DNA of 54,372 nucleotides from assembly GCA_017623355.1 (NCBI GenBank), contig JAGAPG010000021.1, positions 1 to 54,372 on the forward strand. The letters run 5' to 3'. Numbering within the stretch: the stretch's first letter is position 1; the number at the start of each line of letters is the position of its first letter. The position numbers and the translations under genes were made by a program. Below, in pieces: positions 1 through 7,682 of the stretch. The notes under the pieces are model-generated. The model was given only the letters and a program-made list of their open reading frames with translations. It searched no databases and was not told the origin of the DNA. Origin of the DNA: Clostridia bacterium. GTDB taxonomy: Bacteria > Bacillota > Clostridia > Oscillospirales > CAG-272.

Positions 1-19
1 GGATCAAACTCTCTAAAAA
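1..19 (-). rRNA. 16S ribosomal RNA, extreme 5' end (partial)
   Basis: Read on the minus strand, the first bases of the window give AGAGAGTTTGATCC, the near-universal start of bacterial 16S rRNA. The gene runs off the left edge, so only about 19 nt are present. The boundary of the mature 5' end is estimated by analogy. The upstream leader and a consensus promoter at 208-236 agree with an rRNA operon reading leftward out of the window. Confidence 0.9.
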
Positions 20-159
20 TTGTATATCAAAGCCTTTCGACTCTAACATCTTAATTTCCAGAGCTATTCGATTGCTCTATTACTTGTTTTGAGTTTTTCT
101 TTTTCTCTAAAAGAATTTTAAGAGTTCCGTCTTTGTACATTTAGTTCTCTTTTTCGTTG

Positions 160-182
160 TTCAATTTTCAAGGATCTTGCCT
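160..182 (-). promoter_or_regulatory. rRNA leader boxA-like conserved element
   Basis: On the minus strand the 16S leader contains GATCCTTGAAAATTGAACAA, which resembles the conserved antitermination-associated sequence (TTTGAAAACTGAA type) found before 16S genes in Firmicutes. It lies between the promoter and the 16S start, as expected. The call rests on similarity to the known motif only. Confidence 0.5.
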
Positions 183-207
183 AACCGCTCTCACAGTCAG
201 CCTCGTT

Positions 208-270
208 ATTATATCACTTACTTCCCCTTTTGTCAATACCTTTTTTTATTTTTTTTCGAAGTTTTTTTAT
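208..270 (-). promoter_or_regulatory. rRNA operon promoter with UP element
   Basis: On the minus strand there is a perfect sigma-A promoter: TTGACA at 231-236, a 17-bp spacer, and TATAAT at 208-213, with transcription expected to start near 201. The bases upstream (237-270) are long A tracts on this strand, as in the UP elements of rRNA promoters. The leader to the 16S start is about 180 nt. Confidence 0.88.
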
Positions 271-396
271 TTTTCATAAAATGACTAAAATTTCTCCGTT
301 TTTAAGGATTTTTTGTGCATTTTATCTATTTTATACCGACAGGAATAAATATCTCGTTTCTCTCAATACTAATATTGTATTTATCAAGGAGGAACT

Positions 397-1071
397 ATGT
401 GTACGGAAAACGAAAAAAATCAAAACGCAGATATTTACAAAACCGGAGATGTAATCACATCAAATGGCGGCAAGCGCTTCCACTGCATATCGATAATAGG
501 TCAAATTGAAGGGCATTACATCTTGCCTCAAGATCAAAAATCAACCAAATACGAGCATATCATTCCCTTACTTGTTTCTATAGAGCAAAGCGAGGATATT
601 GACGGATTGCTTATAGTCCTCAATACTATGGGCGGAGACGTTGAAGCCGGACTTGCTATTGCAGAAATGATAGCAAGTATGAAAAAGCCTACAGTATCTC
701 TTGTGCTAGGCGGAGGACATTCCATTGGCGTGCCTCTTGCGGTATCTGCAAAAAGATCCTTTATAGTACCATCGGCAACTATGACCATCCATCCCGTGCG
801 AATAAGCGGTGTTGTCCTAGGCACTCCGCAAACCTATTACTATTTTGAACGAATGCAGGAGCGCATATCCGCATTCGTGTGCGCACATTCTAATATAAAG
901 GAAGAAAAATTTCAATCTCTTATGATGCGTACCGACCAAATTGCAACAGATACAGGATCTATAATAGATGGACACGAGGCAGTGGCTTGCGGTCTTATCG
1001 ATATGGTTGGAGGTCTTTGCGATGCTCTAAACGCCCTCAATGAAATGACCAATAAAAATAGCGGAGAATAA
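397..1071 (+). CDS. tepA: ClpP-like serine protease, TepA (translocation-enhancing) family
   Basis: A 224-residue ClpP-fold protein of the TepA/YmfB family. In Bacillus this family has been linked to protein export and membrane quality control. Visible hallmarks are the oxyanion region [11 protein letters not shown] (about 75-85), the nucleophile region GGGHSIG with Ser109, and the histidine in TIHP (His132). A C-terminal DGHEA segment probably supplies the acidic residue. There is no signal peptide or membrane helix, so it is probably cytoplasmic. The start is set by a strong AAGGAGG a few bases before ATG 397. It is monocistronic, diverges from the rRNA promoter and converges on the cysteine desulfurase operon. 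I see no convincing promoter in 270-390. Confidence 0.85.
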   Translation: MCTENEKNQNADIYKTGDVITSNGGKRFHCISIIGQIEGHYILPQDQKSTKYEHIIPLLVSIEQSEDIDGLLIVLNTMGGDVEAGLAIAEMIASMKKPTVSLVLGGGHSIGVPLAVSAKRSFIVPSATMTIHPVRISGVVLGTPQTYYYFERMQERISAFVCAHSNIKEEKFQSLMMRTDQIATDTGSIIDGHEAVACGLIDMVGGLCDALNALNEMTNKNSGE

Positions 1072-1090
1072 TTCTCCGTTATTTTTTCTT
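1062..1090. terminator. Bidirectional intrinsic terminator between tepA and the cysteine desulfurase gene
   Basis: CGGAGAA (1062-1068) pairs with TTCTCCG (1072-1078), followed by TTATTTTTT on the plus strand; the minus strand also continues with a short T-rich tract. The hairpin contains the tepA stop codon. It sits between two convergent genes and can end both. Confidence 0.75.
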
Positions 1091-2242
1091 TTGAAGTGAT
1101 GAAATCGCTTCTTTTATATTTAGTATAAGAGCATCCGCCTCAGATGCGGTATTATCAGGACACAGACTGATTCGTATTGAGCTATCTGCCTCATCCTCGG
1201 TCTTTCCGAAGGACAAAAGCGCCTTTGATGCTTTTTTTGCTGAATTTGATGAGCAAGCAGAGCCTGACGAAACATATACCCCCTTAGAGGAAAGAAAATG
1301 GAGCAAAGTTTCGCTTTTTATGCCATCGACAGTAACATTTATGATGTGCGGTGCGTGTTTTGTCGGCTCGTTTACAGTTACGCCAAGCGCTAAAAGTCCA
1401 TTTGATATGTATTCTCTCAGCTCTTCCATTTTAGATATTTCAAAAGAAAGTTTTTCAAAATGCTCCTGTGCAGCTTCTCCAAATGCGGCTATACCGTAAA
1501 CGTTTTCCGTACCCGAACGGAAATTATTCTCCTGACCGCCGCCGTAAACTATCGGAACAAGCTTCTTTGCCTTTATTATATCGGGTGAAACATAAAGCGC
1601 ACCCGTTCCCTTCGCGCCGTTTATTTTATGAGCGCTAAGGCTTATAAGATCTGCACCGAGAGATCTTTTTGTGAATTTCACCTTCATATAGGATTGAACG
1701 CAATCGGCATGAGTAACGGCATCGGGAGAAAGACCTTTTACAATATCAAACGCCTCTTTCAGATCATAAAGCGCGCCCGTTTCGTTATTAACGTGCATAA
1801 AGCTTGCCAAAATAACGTCTTTGGCATTGTCAGCTATAAAATCAAGATCAAGCCTGCCGTTTTTGGTAGGAACTCTTATAACCCTATAGCCCTCGTTCTC
1901 AAGTGCTTGCGCCGAAGCTTCGATTGACGAATGCTCACCCTCGGTTATAAGTATCTTTTCATTTCCCTTACGCTTCTTTGAATTTACAACTCCGAAAACA
2001 GCAATATTATTGCTTTCCGTTCCGCCCGAGGTAAATATAAGCTCTCCCTTCACTCCGCGCGTTACACCCAAAGTAGCAAGTATCCTTGCTCTTGCCTCGC
2101 CTACGATCTTTTCAGCGTCAAATCCCAATGCGTGAAGCGATGACGGATTAGCGTAATGTGAATTTATCACATCAATCATTTTTTTCTGCGCTCTTTGCGA
2201 CATTTTTGTCGTGGCGCTGTTGTCAAAATATATGCTTTCCAT
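1079..2242 (-). CDS. Cysteine desulfurase (NifS/IscS family, PLP-dependent)
   Basis: A 387-residue class V aminotransferase that takes sulfur from cysteine for Fe-S clusters or tRNA thiolation. It shows the N-terminal YFDNSATT motif, the PLP lysine in SAHKINGAKG (about Lys206) and the active-site cysteine in SSGSACSS (about Cys330). I chose ATG at 2242, one base after the stop of the upstream lipoprotein gene. An in-frame TTG at 2251 would add three residues and overlap that gene. There is no clear Shine-Dalgarno, so translation is probably coupled. It is the last gene of the run starting at murD. The NifS versus IscS subgroup and the sulfur acceptor cannot be decided; thiI lies 50 kb away in this window and needs such a partner. 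Confidence 0.93.
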   Translation of the reverse strand: MESIYFDNSATTKMSQRAQKKMIDVINSHYANPSSLHALGFDAEKIVGEARARILATLGVTRGVKGELIFTSGGTESNNIAVFGVVNSKKRKGNEKILITEGEHSSIEASAQALENEGYRVIRVPTKNGRLDLDFIADNAKDVILASFMHVNNETGALYDLKEAFDIVKGLSPDAVTHADCVQSYMKVKFTKRSLGADLISLSAHKINGAKGTGALYVSPDIIKAKKLVPIVYGGGQENNFRSGTENVYGIAAFGEAAQEHFEKLSFEISKMEELREYISNGLLALGVTVNEPTKHAPHIINVTVDGIKSETLLHFLSSKGVYVSSGSACSSNSAKKASKALLSFGKTEDEADSSIRISLCPDNTASEADALILNIKEAISSLQKKK

Positions 2243-2243
2243 A

Positions 2244-2786
2244 TCAGTCAAATTTAAATTCAGTCAATATTGTATTGAACGTTTCAAGATTTTTTTCAAA
2301 AAGCTCTCCCATAGAAGTATAGGTTACGCAATAAAAGCTTGCATTCGTATAAGCGACGATCACTATAAAATTATAAGTAGCGCCGTTGATGGTTATATCA
2401 ATATAATGCTTTTTTGCGTCTACTCCGTCAAGCTTTACATCCTCGCTTGATTTTTCAACGATGCTTCCGCCAAGATCGTCCTTTAAGCTCGGAATATAAT
2501 AATCATTATACCAAACCTCAAGCGAATCCGATTCATTTGACATACGGTTTCGCTGAATAACGCTGACGCTCGTTCTATCCTCATCGGAAACGTACGCACA
2601 GGTCATAGCAGAGCTATCGTCAACAGCCCAGCTATTTGGCACGAAAAGATAATAATCAACATAGTCAAGGTCGCTGACAAGCTTATATCCATCGGGGGCT
2701 TCTGGCTTGTCCTTGCACGAGCAAAGAGCCGTCAGTGCCAGAACAATAACAACAAGAAGCGACGTTATCTTTAAATATTTTTTCAT
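2244..2786 (-). CDS. Small lipoprotein, paralogue of the upstream gene
   Basis: A 180-residue protein with a lysine start, a hydrophobic segment and a lipobox ending ...LCSC (Cys23), so it should be a membrane-anchored lipoprotein facing out. The mature part begins with PDGYKLVSDLDYVDYYLFVP, matching the next gene upstream (PEGMQLLSDNDVFTAFVP), so the two are a diverged tandem duplication. The layout, with a short beta-rich start and a conserved W-x-DD, recalls the PsbP/DcrB-like fold, but this is inference. It overlaps its upstream neighbour by 4 bp (ATGA) and is followed one base later by the cysteine desulfurase start. Function unknown. Confidence 0.85.
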   Translation of the reverse strand: MKKYLKITSLLVVIVLALTALCSCKDKPEAPDGYKLVSDLDYVDYYLFVPNSWAVDDSSAMTCAYVSDEDRTSVSVIQRNRMSNESDSLEVWYNDYYIPSLKDDLGGSIVEKSSEDVKLDGVDAKKHYIDITINGATYNFIVIVAYTNASFYCVTYTSMGELFEKNLETFNTILTEFKFD

Positions 2787-3340
2787 TTTAAGATTATATT
2801 TTCACGAGTTGCCTCGTAATCCTCCAAATTATTTTCAAAAAGCTCCGCTACGGAGTTTGCGCGGTAGCTTATCTCCACTATATTTTCTCCCTTTTTCATA
2901 AAGGTAACGCGATAATAATAAATATCCTTATCAGCTCCCATTTTTATAGAGAAGGTTATCTCCTTGCCAGCACTTACAGTTCCCTTTCTGAAATCAAGGA
3001 CACCTGAGCTTTTTTCAAAATCCTCTCCGTAATTATTTTCAAAGCTGCTTAAATATTCGTTAGCATAAGCCTCTATATCCTTATCAGCCTCAACCTTACG
3101 AGAGGTTATCTGTATTTGTGCATAAAACGCCTCATACTTATCCGTTATCTCGTACTGCCCGTCATGAGCCGTACACAAGCGCGTATCGTCAATTATCCAA
3201 TTTTCAGGAACGAACGCGGTAAACACATCGTTATCGGAAAGGAGCTGCATTCCTTCGGGGACATCAACACCGTCGCCGCTGCAAGAAGAAAGGGCAAGCA
3301 GTGTAACTATAAGAATCAAGATTGAAATTATTTTTTTCAT
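2783..3340 (-). CDS. Small lipoprotein, paralogue of the downstream gene
   Basis: A 185-residue predicted lipoprotein with lipobox LSSC (Cys20). The mature domain shares the PEG..LLSD....FVPENW.IDD start and an ELFENNL segment near the end with its neighbour (ELFEKNL there). It starts inside the stop codon of the third M42 peptidase gene (ATGA overlap) and its own stop overlaps the next lipoprotein start. It is therefore translated as part of the murD to cysteine desulfurase run. I do not recognise a named family and assign no function. Confidence 0.85.
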   Translation of the reverse strand: MKKIISILILIVTLLALSSCSGDGVDVPEGMQLLSDNDVFTAFVPENWIIDDTRLCTAHDGQYEITDKYEAFYAQIQITSRKVEADKDIEAYANEYLSSFENNYGEDFEKSSGVLDFRKGTVSAGKEITFSIKMGADKDIYYYRVTFMKKGENIVEISYRANSVAELFENNLEDYEATRENIILK

Positions 3341-4287
3341 TTCAAAACCTCTATAAGCTTTATAACATTTTTAACATCGTCAATATCAATGACCTCCGCA
3401 GTTGTATGACTGTTTTCACAGGGAATAGATATTGCGCCTATTTCTGCTCCGTGAGCTACGCTCCTCACAAGAGAAAGATCATATCCCGAAATCTCATCTG
3501 CCTCGTACTGATATTTTATTTTATTTTCCTCAGCCAAGCTGCGAAGCATCTCAATAACAGACAACGAGCAGGCTGCACGGATATCCTTTATCTTTATTCC
3601 CGCGCCCATACCGAGCTTTATATCCGAGCATTCGCGTTTTGCTATACTAACCGAAATTATAATATCCGGAGCTATTGAATATACTGCTGTTTTCGAGCCG
3701 TAATTCTCAGCCTGAGCATGCGTCGTAAAGACAAAGTAAAGATCGTTTTCGTTATCCTTTATTGCTTTTATCGCCTCTATGAGTGCAAGGCATCCTATTC
3801 TGTTATTAAGCGGTCTGCCCGAGTATTTTGTTGCTCCGAGCTTTTTAAGCCTTGGCACACAGGTAAACGAATCCATTACGCTAACGCGTCTTTGAGCTTC
3901 CTTTTTGCTTTTTGCACCGATATCTATAAATACGTTTTCATAGGTTGGCTTTTCGCCGAGGGTCTCAGGAATCAGTATTCCGCAAACACCGTTTTCGGAA
4001 ACAACATCCGAATATATTGCGGCATCGTAATTGAGTCCGCGTGTGCTGCAAACGCGTATAAGTCCGTTCTCATCAATATGATTTACGAAAAATCCGCACT
4101 CATCCATATTTGTGTAAATGAGTATCCTTTTTCCGTTTCCCTTTTTATGAGCGATCAGATTCCCTATCTTATCATTCCATATCTCGCTTACGAACGGAGA
4201 TATTTCCTTTTCTATCACCTTGCTGATATCTCCCTCTCTGCCGCTAACGCCTTGAGTATACATCAGCCTTTTAAGTAAATTTATCAT
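3337..4287 (-). CDS. M42-family peptidase homologue lacking catalytic residues (probable pseudoenzyme)
   Basis: A 316-residue M42 (TET/FrvX/glutamyl aminopeptidase) homologue, slightly shorter than its two upstream paralogues. The fold motifs are kept (DKIGNLIAHKKG, MDECGFFVNHIDENGLIRV, NDLYFVFT, AEVIDIDDV), but the metal site is not. The ligand histidine of AHMDE is Asn60, the bridging aspartate of DDR is Asn161, the Glu-Glu pair is Ala191-Gln192, and the next ligand aspartate is Ser214. Only the C-terminal histidine (His294) remains. The reading frame is intact and coupled to its neighbours by ATGA overlaps, so this is not ordinary decay. A structural or regulatory subunit of a mixed oligomer is plausible. 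The family call is firm; inactivity is inferred from the residues. Confidence 0.85.
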   Translation of the reverse strand: MINLLKRLMYTQGVSGREGDISKVIEKEISPFVSEIWNDKIGNLIAHKKGNGKRILIYTNMDECGFFVNHIDENGLIRVCSTRGLNYDAAIYSDVVSENGVCGILIPETLGEKPTYENVFIDIGAKSKKEAQRRVSVMDSFTCVPRLKKLGATKYSGRPLNNRIGCLALIEAIKAIKDNENDLYFVFTTHAQAENYGSKTAVYSIAPDIIISVSIAKRECSDIKLGMGAGIKIKDIRAACSLSVIEMLRSLAEENKIKYQYEADEISGYDLSLVRSVAHGAEIGAISIPCENSHTTAEVIDIDDVKNVIKLIEVLK

Positions 4288-5309
4288 TTGATCTCCTTTT
4301 TTGAAACTGAAGCTATTATTGCTTTTCTCGTGCTTTCGATATCCTCAAGCTTAACAACACTCGCTTGAGAATGAATATATCTTACAGGCAAGGAGAATAT
4401 TGCAACTTTTGCTCCGTCTGCTCCTCTTTGATAGCTTGCGGCATCTGTGCCCGCAAACGTAAAGCCCTTTATCTGATACTTTATTTCTTCCTTATCGCAT
4501 CTTGACATTATCTCCTTTGTGAAGGCTCTGTCATATATAGTCGCTCCGTCCATAAAGGACATAGCAGGGCCACAGCCCGTTCTTGCAATTTTTTTATGCT
4601 CGGGAGTGTTATAAAGATCATTTGCGGTAGTTCCTTCAACTACTATTGCGTAATCGGGATTGTATCTCTCGGAAATATAGTTAACTCCGCTTTTTCCCGT
4701 TTCCTCTCTTATGGTAAACGCAAAATACAGATCGTATTCAAGCCGATCGGCCTTATCCTTAAGCTCGTTATAAACACTGCACAGTATCGCGCATCCTCCT
4801 CGGTCATCTATTGCCTTAGCCTTTATGAAATCTCCGCCGAGCTCGACAAGATCGCTGAAAAAGCAGAAATAGTCTCCAATCGAAACAAGCTCAAGCGCTT
4901 CCTCTCTGCTCCTTGCGCCTATATCTATATACATATCATCTATTTCGGTGCGTGTCTTTTTTTCCTCGTCGCTCATAAGATGTATCGGCTTCGATGTGAT
5001 AGCTCCGAGTACGCCTCTTTCACTTATAACTCTTTTAGAAAGCAAGACGATAGGATCAAAGCCTCCGACAGCGCCAAAGCCGATCATTCCGCTATCGGTT
5101 ATCTCGGTCACCATAAATCCGACCTCGTCCATGTGCGCGCTGAGAAAAAGCTTCGGTTTTCCCTCACTTGCGATACGCGCAACAATATTGCCCATCTTAT
5201 CCTCAAAGACATTCTCACTGCCGATTATATCCTTTATAACGGCTGCAACTCTTTTTTCATTTCCCGTAGGCCCAAAGGCGCTGCAAAGTCTTTTAAGAAG
5301 TTTTTTCAT
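4284..5309 (-). CDS. M42-family metallo-aminopeptidase
   Basis: A 341-residue M42 aminopeptidase. Members form large hollow (TET) particles that trim peptides in the cytoplasm using two metal ions. The expected residues are present: AHMDEVGF (His59, Asp61), IDDRGG, REETG with the catalytic Glu pair, VVEGTT in place of the more common VDV motif, and YIHSQASV near the C-terminus. No signal peptide. The start overlaps the stop of the upstream M42 gene (ATGA) and follows a GGAGGAG-like ribosome site. It is the middle of three tandem paralogues. Whether it prefers acidic or hydrophobic N-termini cannot be read from the sequence. Confidence 0.92.
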   Translation of the reverse strand: MKKLLKRLCSAFGPTGNEKRVAAVIKDIIGSENVFEDKMGNIVARIASEGKPKLFLSAHMDEVGFMVTEITDSGMIGFGAVGGFDPIVLLSKRVISERGVLGAITSKPIHLMSDEEKKTRTEIDDMYIDIGARSREEALELVSIGDYFCFFSDLVELGGDFIKAKAIDDRGGCAILCSVYNELKDKADRLEYDLYFAFTIREETGKSGVNYISERYNPDYAIVVEGTTANDLYNTPEHKKIARTGCGPAMSFMDGATIYDRAFTKEIMSRCDKEEIKYQIKGFTFAGTDAASYQRGADGAKVAIFSLPVRYIHSQASVVKLEDIESTRKAIIASVSKKEIK

Positions 5310-6340
5310 AGCTCCTCCTTTGGCGCATACGCAAATGCAAGTAATATGTCGGAAAGTGTAGCTATATCCTTTAAATTAACTATCTCACTGTACGAATGCA
5401 TAAATTTAAGCGGAATACTCATAACCGCAGTTTTAACTCCTTCTCCGGAGAGCATTATTCTTTCGTTATTAGTTCCCGTGGAGCTTACCTCCACTACCGT
5501 CTGGCAATCAAGCTTACAAAGCGATGCTATTTCAAGTATCCTTCTTGAAATATCTCTGTCAGTCGAGGACGAAATATCTACGCTCGGACCTTTTTCACAC
5601 TCTATCGTTTCCTTTGATTTAAGACCGTGCTCTCTTGCAAAATTAACGTCTGTTATTATCGCAATATCTGGCTTTATATCGTAGGCTGCAACTCTTGCAA
5701 GCATATTCCCTGTTTCCTCGTGAGCGGAAAGCACTACATAAAGATCGTATTCAAGCTTATCTCTTTCGGCTCTTGATGCCATATCTATAAGCGCGCACGC
5801 GCAAGAGCGATTATCAAGACTTTTTGAAACAACGTAGGAATTACTAAGCTCATAAAGCTCGCCTCGACAGGCTACTCTATCACCTATGGAAACGATTTTT
5901 TCAAGCTCCTGCTTGGTATATCCCGTATCTACAAGAAGATCCTTAAGCTCAGGCGTACCTTTTTCATTTTTACCTCTTGAAAGATGAGGCGGAACTGACG
6001 AAAAAACGCCTCGTATTTTTTCTTTTCCGCATATTACAACCTCACTTGAGGGCAATATCCGAGTATTTATGCCACCAAGGGCGCTCACCTTCAAAAATCC
6101 GCCATCAAGTATTTTTGTAACGCAAAAGCCTATCTCATCAAGATGCGCGTCAAGCATAAGACGCGGAGCGTTTTTTTTGCTTGATCTTTTTATCATAACA
6201 AGATTTCCGACCTTATCTGTATATGTCTCATCGAAAACGCCCTCACATAATGCAAGCACCTCGGTGTGAGCATCCTTTTCTTTTCCGGAGACCGCGACAA
6301 TATCGGTAAGTCCTTTTAAAAGCTCTTTTATTTTTTTCAT
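5306..6340 (-). CDS. M42-family metallo-aminopeptidase
   Basis: A 344-residue M42 aminopeptidase, the first of three tandem copies. It keeps all expected metal and catalytic residues: DAHLDEIGF (His66, Asp68), SLDNRS with the bridging aspartate, SAHEETGN with the Glu pair, ITDVNFA, and KFMHSYSEI with the C-terminal histidine. It is cytoplasmic by lack of a signal. Its ATG overlaps the murD stop by one base (TAATG), and its own stop overlaps the next M42 start by 4 bp. The link to murD suggests co-expression with cell-wall precursor synthesis, perhaps in peptide recycling; that link is inference. Confidence 0.92.
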   Translation of the reverse strand: MKKIKELLKGLTDIVAVSGKEKDAHTEVLALCEGVFDETYTDKVGNLVMIKRSSKKNAPRLMLDAHLDEIGFCVTKILDGGFLKVSALGGINTRILPSSEVVICGKEKIRGVFSSVPPHLSRGKNEKGTPELKDLLVDTGYTKQELEKIVSIGDRVACRGELYELSNSYVVSKSLDNRSCACALIDMASRAERDKLEYDLYVVLSAHEETGNMLARVAAYDIKPDIAIITDVNFAREHGLKSKETIECEKGPSVDISSSTDRDISRRILEIASLCKLDCQTVVEVSSTGTNNERIMLSGEGVKTAVMSIPLKFMHSYSEIVNLKDIATLSDILLAFAYAPKEEL

Positions 6341-7635
6341 TAAAGTTTCCTTACTATCCTTGAAAACGCGTTTGAGCGCTCTTTATAATTTGCAAACATA
6401 TCAAAGCTTGCAGAGGCGGGCGAAAGCAAAACACTATCACCCGATACGCAAAGAGAATATGCTCTTTTCACTGCGTTATCAAAGATCTCTTCTACAAAAA
6501 TTTTAGTTTTTGACGATTTTACAGCATCATATATTTTCGGTGAGTTTTCACCGCATAAAACAACACACTTCATCCCATCCACCGCGGCAGAGAGCAAAGA
6601 ATAATCAAGATTTTTATCGTATCCGCCCAAAATAAGGGCTGTTTTTGCTTTATCAAACGACTCAAGGGTGCTTTTCGTCCTTGACGGAGTGGAATCTATT
6701 GAAGAATCGTAAAAGCGAACTCCATTCCTTTCGCAAACAAGCTCCATTCTGCTCTTTACTCCGCAAAATTCATCCGCCGTACGTTCTATACCCGCTTTAT
6801 GCGCATAGGGATACGCGGCAGCTATTGCCAAGGCGTAGTTTTTTATATTAAAGCTTCCGCTGAGCCGTATTCTTTCCGTCGACAAAAGTCTTTCTTCGTT
6901 GTAGCATATATATCCGTTTTCTATATAAACACAGTCGCTGTTTTCTTTTTTAGCATAGGGCTTATCAAACGATACGCATACAAGTCTTTTATCAGCGGAA
7001 ATATCAGATATTGTCCGTCTTAAATACTCGTTATCGGTATCGAGGATTATGCGCGAGGCATTTTTCACAATTCCGAGCTTTGCTTCTATATACTCATCAA
7101 ATGATAAATGCCAATCAAGATGATTTTCCGTTATATTCGTTATAACGGCGGTATCAAGATACGGATAATGATCAAGCAGCTGAAAGCTCGAAAGCTCACA
7201 AACTATATGCGTTTTATCACTTGTAAAATGTATTTTATCAATAAGCGGTATTCCTATATTTCCGCACAAAAGCGTTTCTTTTCCACTGTTTTTCAGTATC
7301 TCCGAGATAAGAGTAGACACTGTAGTTTTCCCGTCCGAGCCCGTCACACCTATTTTTATACCGTGAGCCTTTGAAAGCGCATATTTTATCTCGGTAGTAA
7401 TTATTCCTTCCGTCTTTATTTTTTCGGGACGGAGCGCAGGCGAACGAAAAACTATATCCTCATGAGAGTCAAGATAATCTCCGCCGTAAACGTTAACCAC
7501 TCCACAGGGTGTATCCACCCTTTCGGGTGTGCGCACAAGAAAGCTGACGCCGTTATTTATAAAATAGCTTGCAAGTGCCCGATTTGATACTCCATAGCCG
7601 ACGAGTGATAGGGATATGCCCGAAAAAGTATTCAT
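6340..7635 (-). CDS. murD: UDP-N-acetylmuramoyl-L-alanine--D-glutamate ligase
   Basis: A 431-residue Mur ligase that adds D-glutamate to UDP-MurNAc-L-Ala in the cytoplasmic stage of peptidoglycan synthesis. It has a short Rossmann-like N-terminal domain, the ATP-binding GVTGSDGKTT loop (96-105), the central NITENHLDWH motif, and a C-terminal domain with ILGGYDKNLDYS typical of MurD. The start follows AAGGAGATAAGT. It is 47 bp from the ddl stop. A TTGAAA-17-TATAAT match lies in that gap but would leave an 8-nt leader, so read-through from ddl is as likely. It heads a seven-gene run with no gap longer than one base. Confidence 0.94.
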   Translation of the reverse strand: MNTFSGISLSLVGYGVSNRALASYFINNGVSFLVRTPERVDTPCGVVNVYGGDYLDSHEDIVFRSPALRPEKIKTEGIITTEIKYALSKAHGIKIGVTGSDGKTTVSTLISEILKNSGKETLLCGNIGIPLIDKIHFTSDKTHIVCELSSFQLLDHYPYLDTAVITNITENHLDWHLSFDEYIEAKLGIVKNASRIILDTDNEYLRRTISDISADKRLVCVSFDKPYAKKENSDCVYIENGYICYNEERLLSTERIRLSGSFNIKNYALAIAAAYPYAHKAGIERTADEFCGVKSRMELVCERNGVRFYDSSIDSTPSRTKSTLESFDKAKTALILGGYDKNLDYSLLSAAVDGMKCVVLCGENSPKIYDAVKSSKTKIFVEEIFDNAVKRAYSLCVSGDSVLLSPASASFDMFANYKERSNAFSRIVRKL

Positions 7636-7682
7636 ACTTATCTCCTTAATTATATATTATAATTTATTTTATTTCAACCGTT

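Noticed and set aside
230-509. Short open frames before tepA
   Set aside because: They lie over the rRNA promoter and A+T-rich DNA, are low-complexity Phe/Ile/Tyr-rich and lack ribosome sites.
3337-4287. Calling the third M42 gene a pseudogene
   Set aside because: The frame is intact, fold motifs are kept and start/stop overlaps with neighbours are preserved; a maintained pseudoenzyme fits better.
4596-5684. 362-codon open frame antisense to two M42 genes
   Set aside because: It runs across the junction of two well-supported peptidase genes and has no recognisable domain or start signals.
7640-7675. Separate murD promoter (TTGAAA-17-TATAAT on the minus strand)
   Set aside because: The match is good but lies in very A+T-rich DNA and would leave about an 8-nt leader containing the ribosome site; not listed as a feature.
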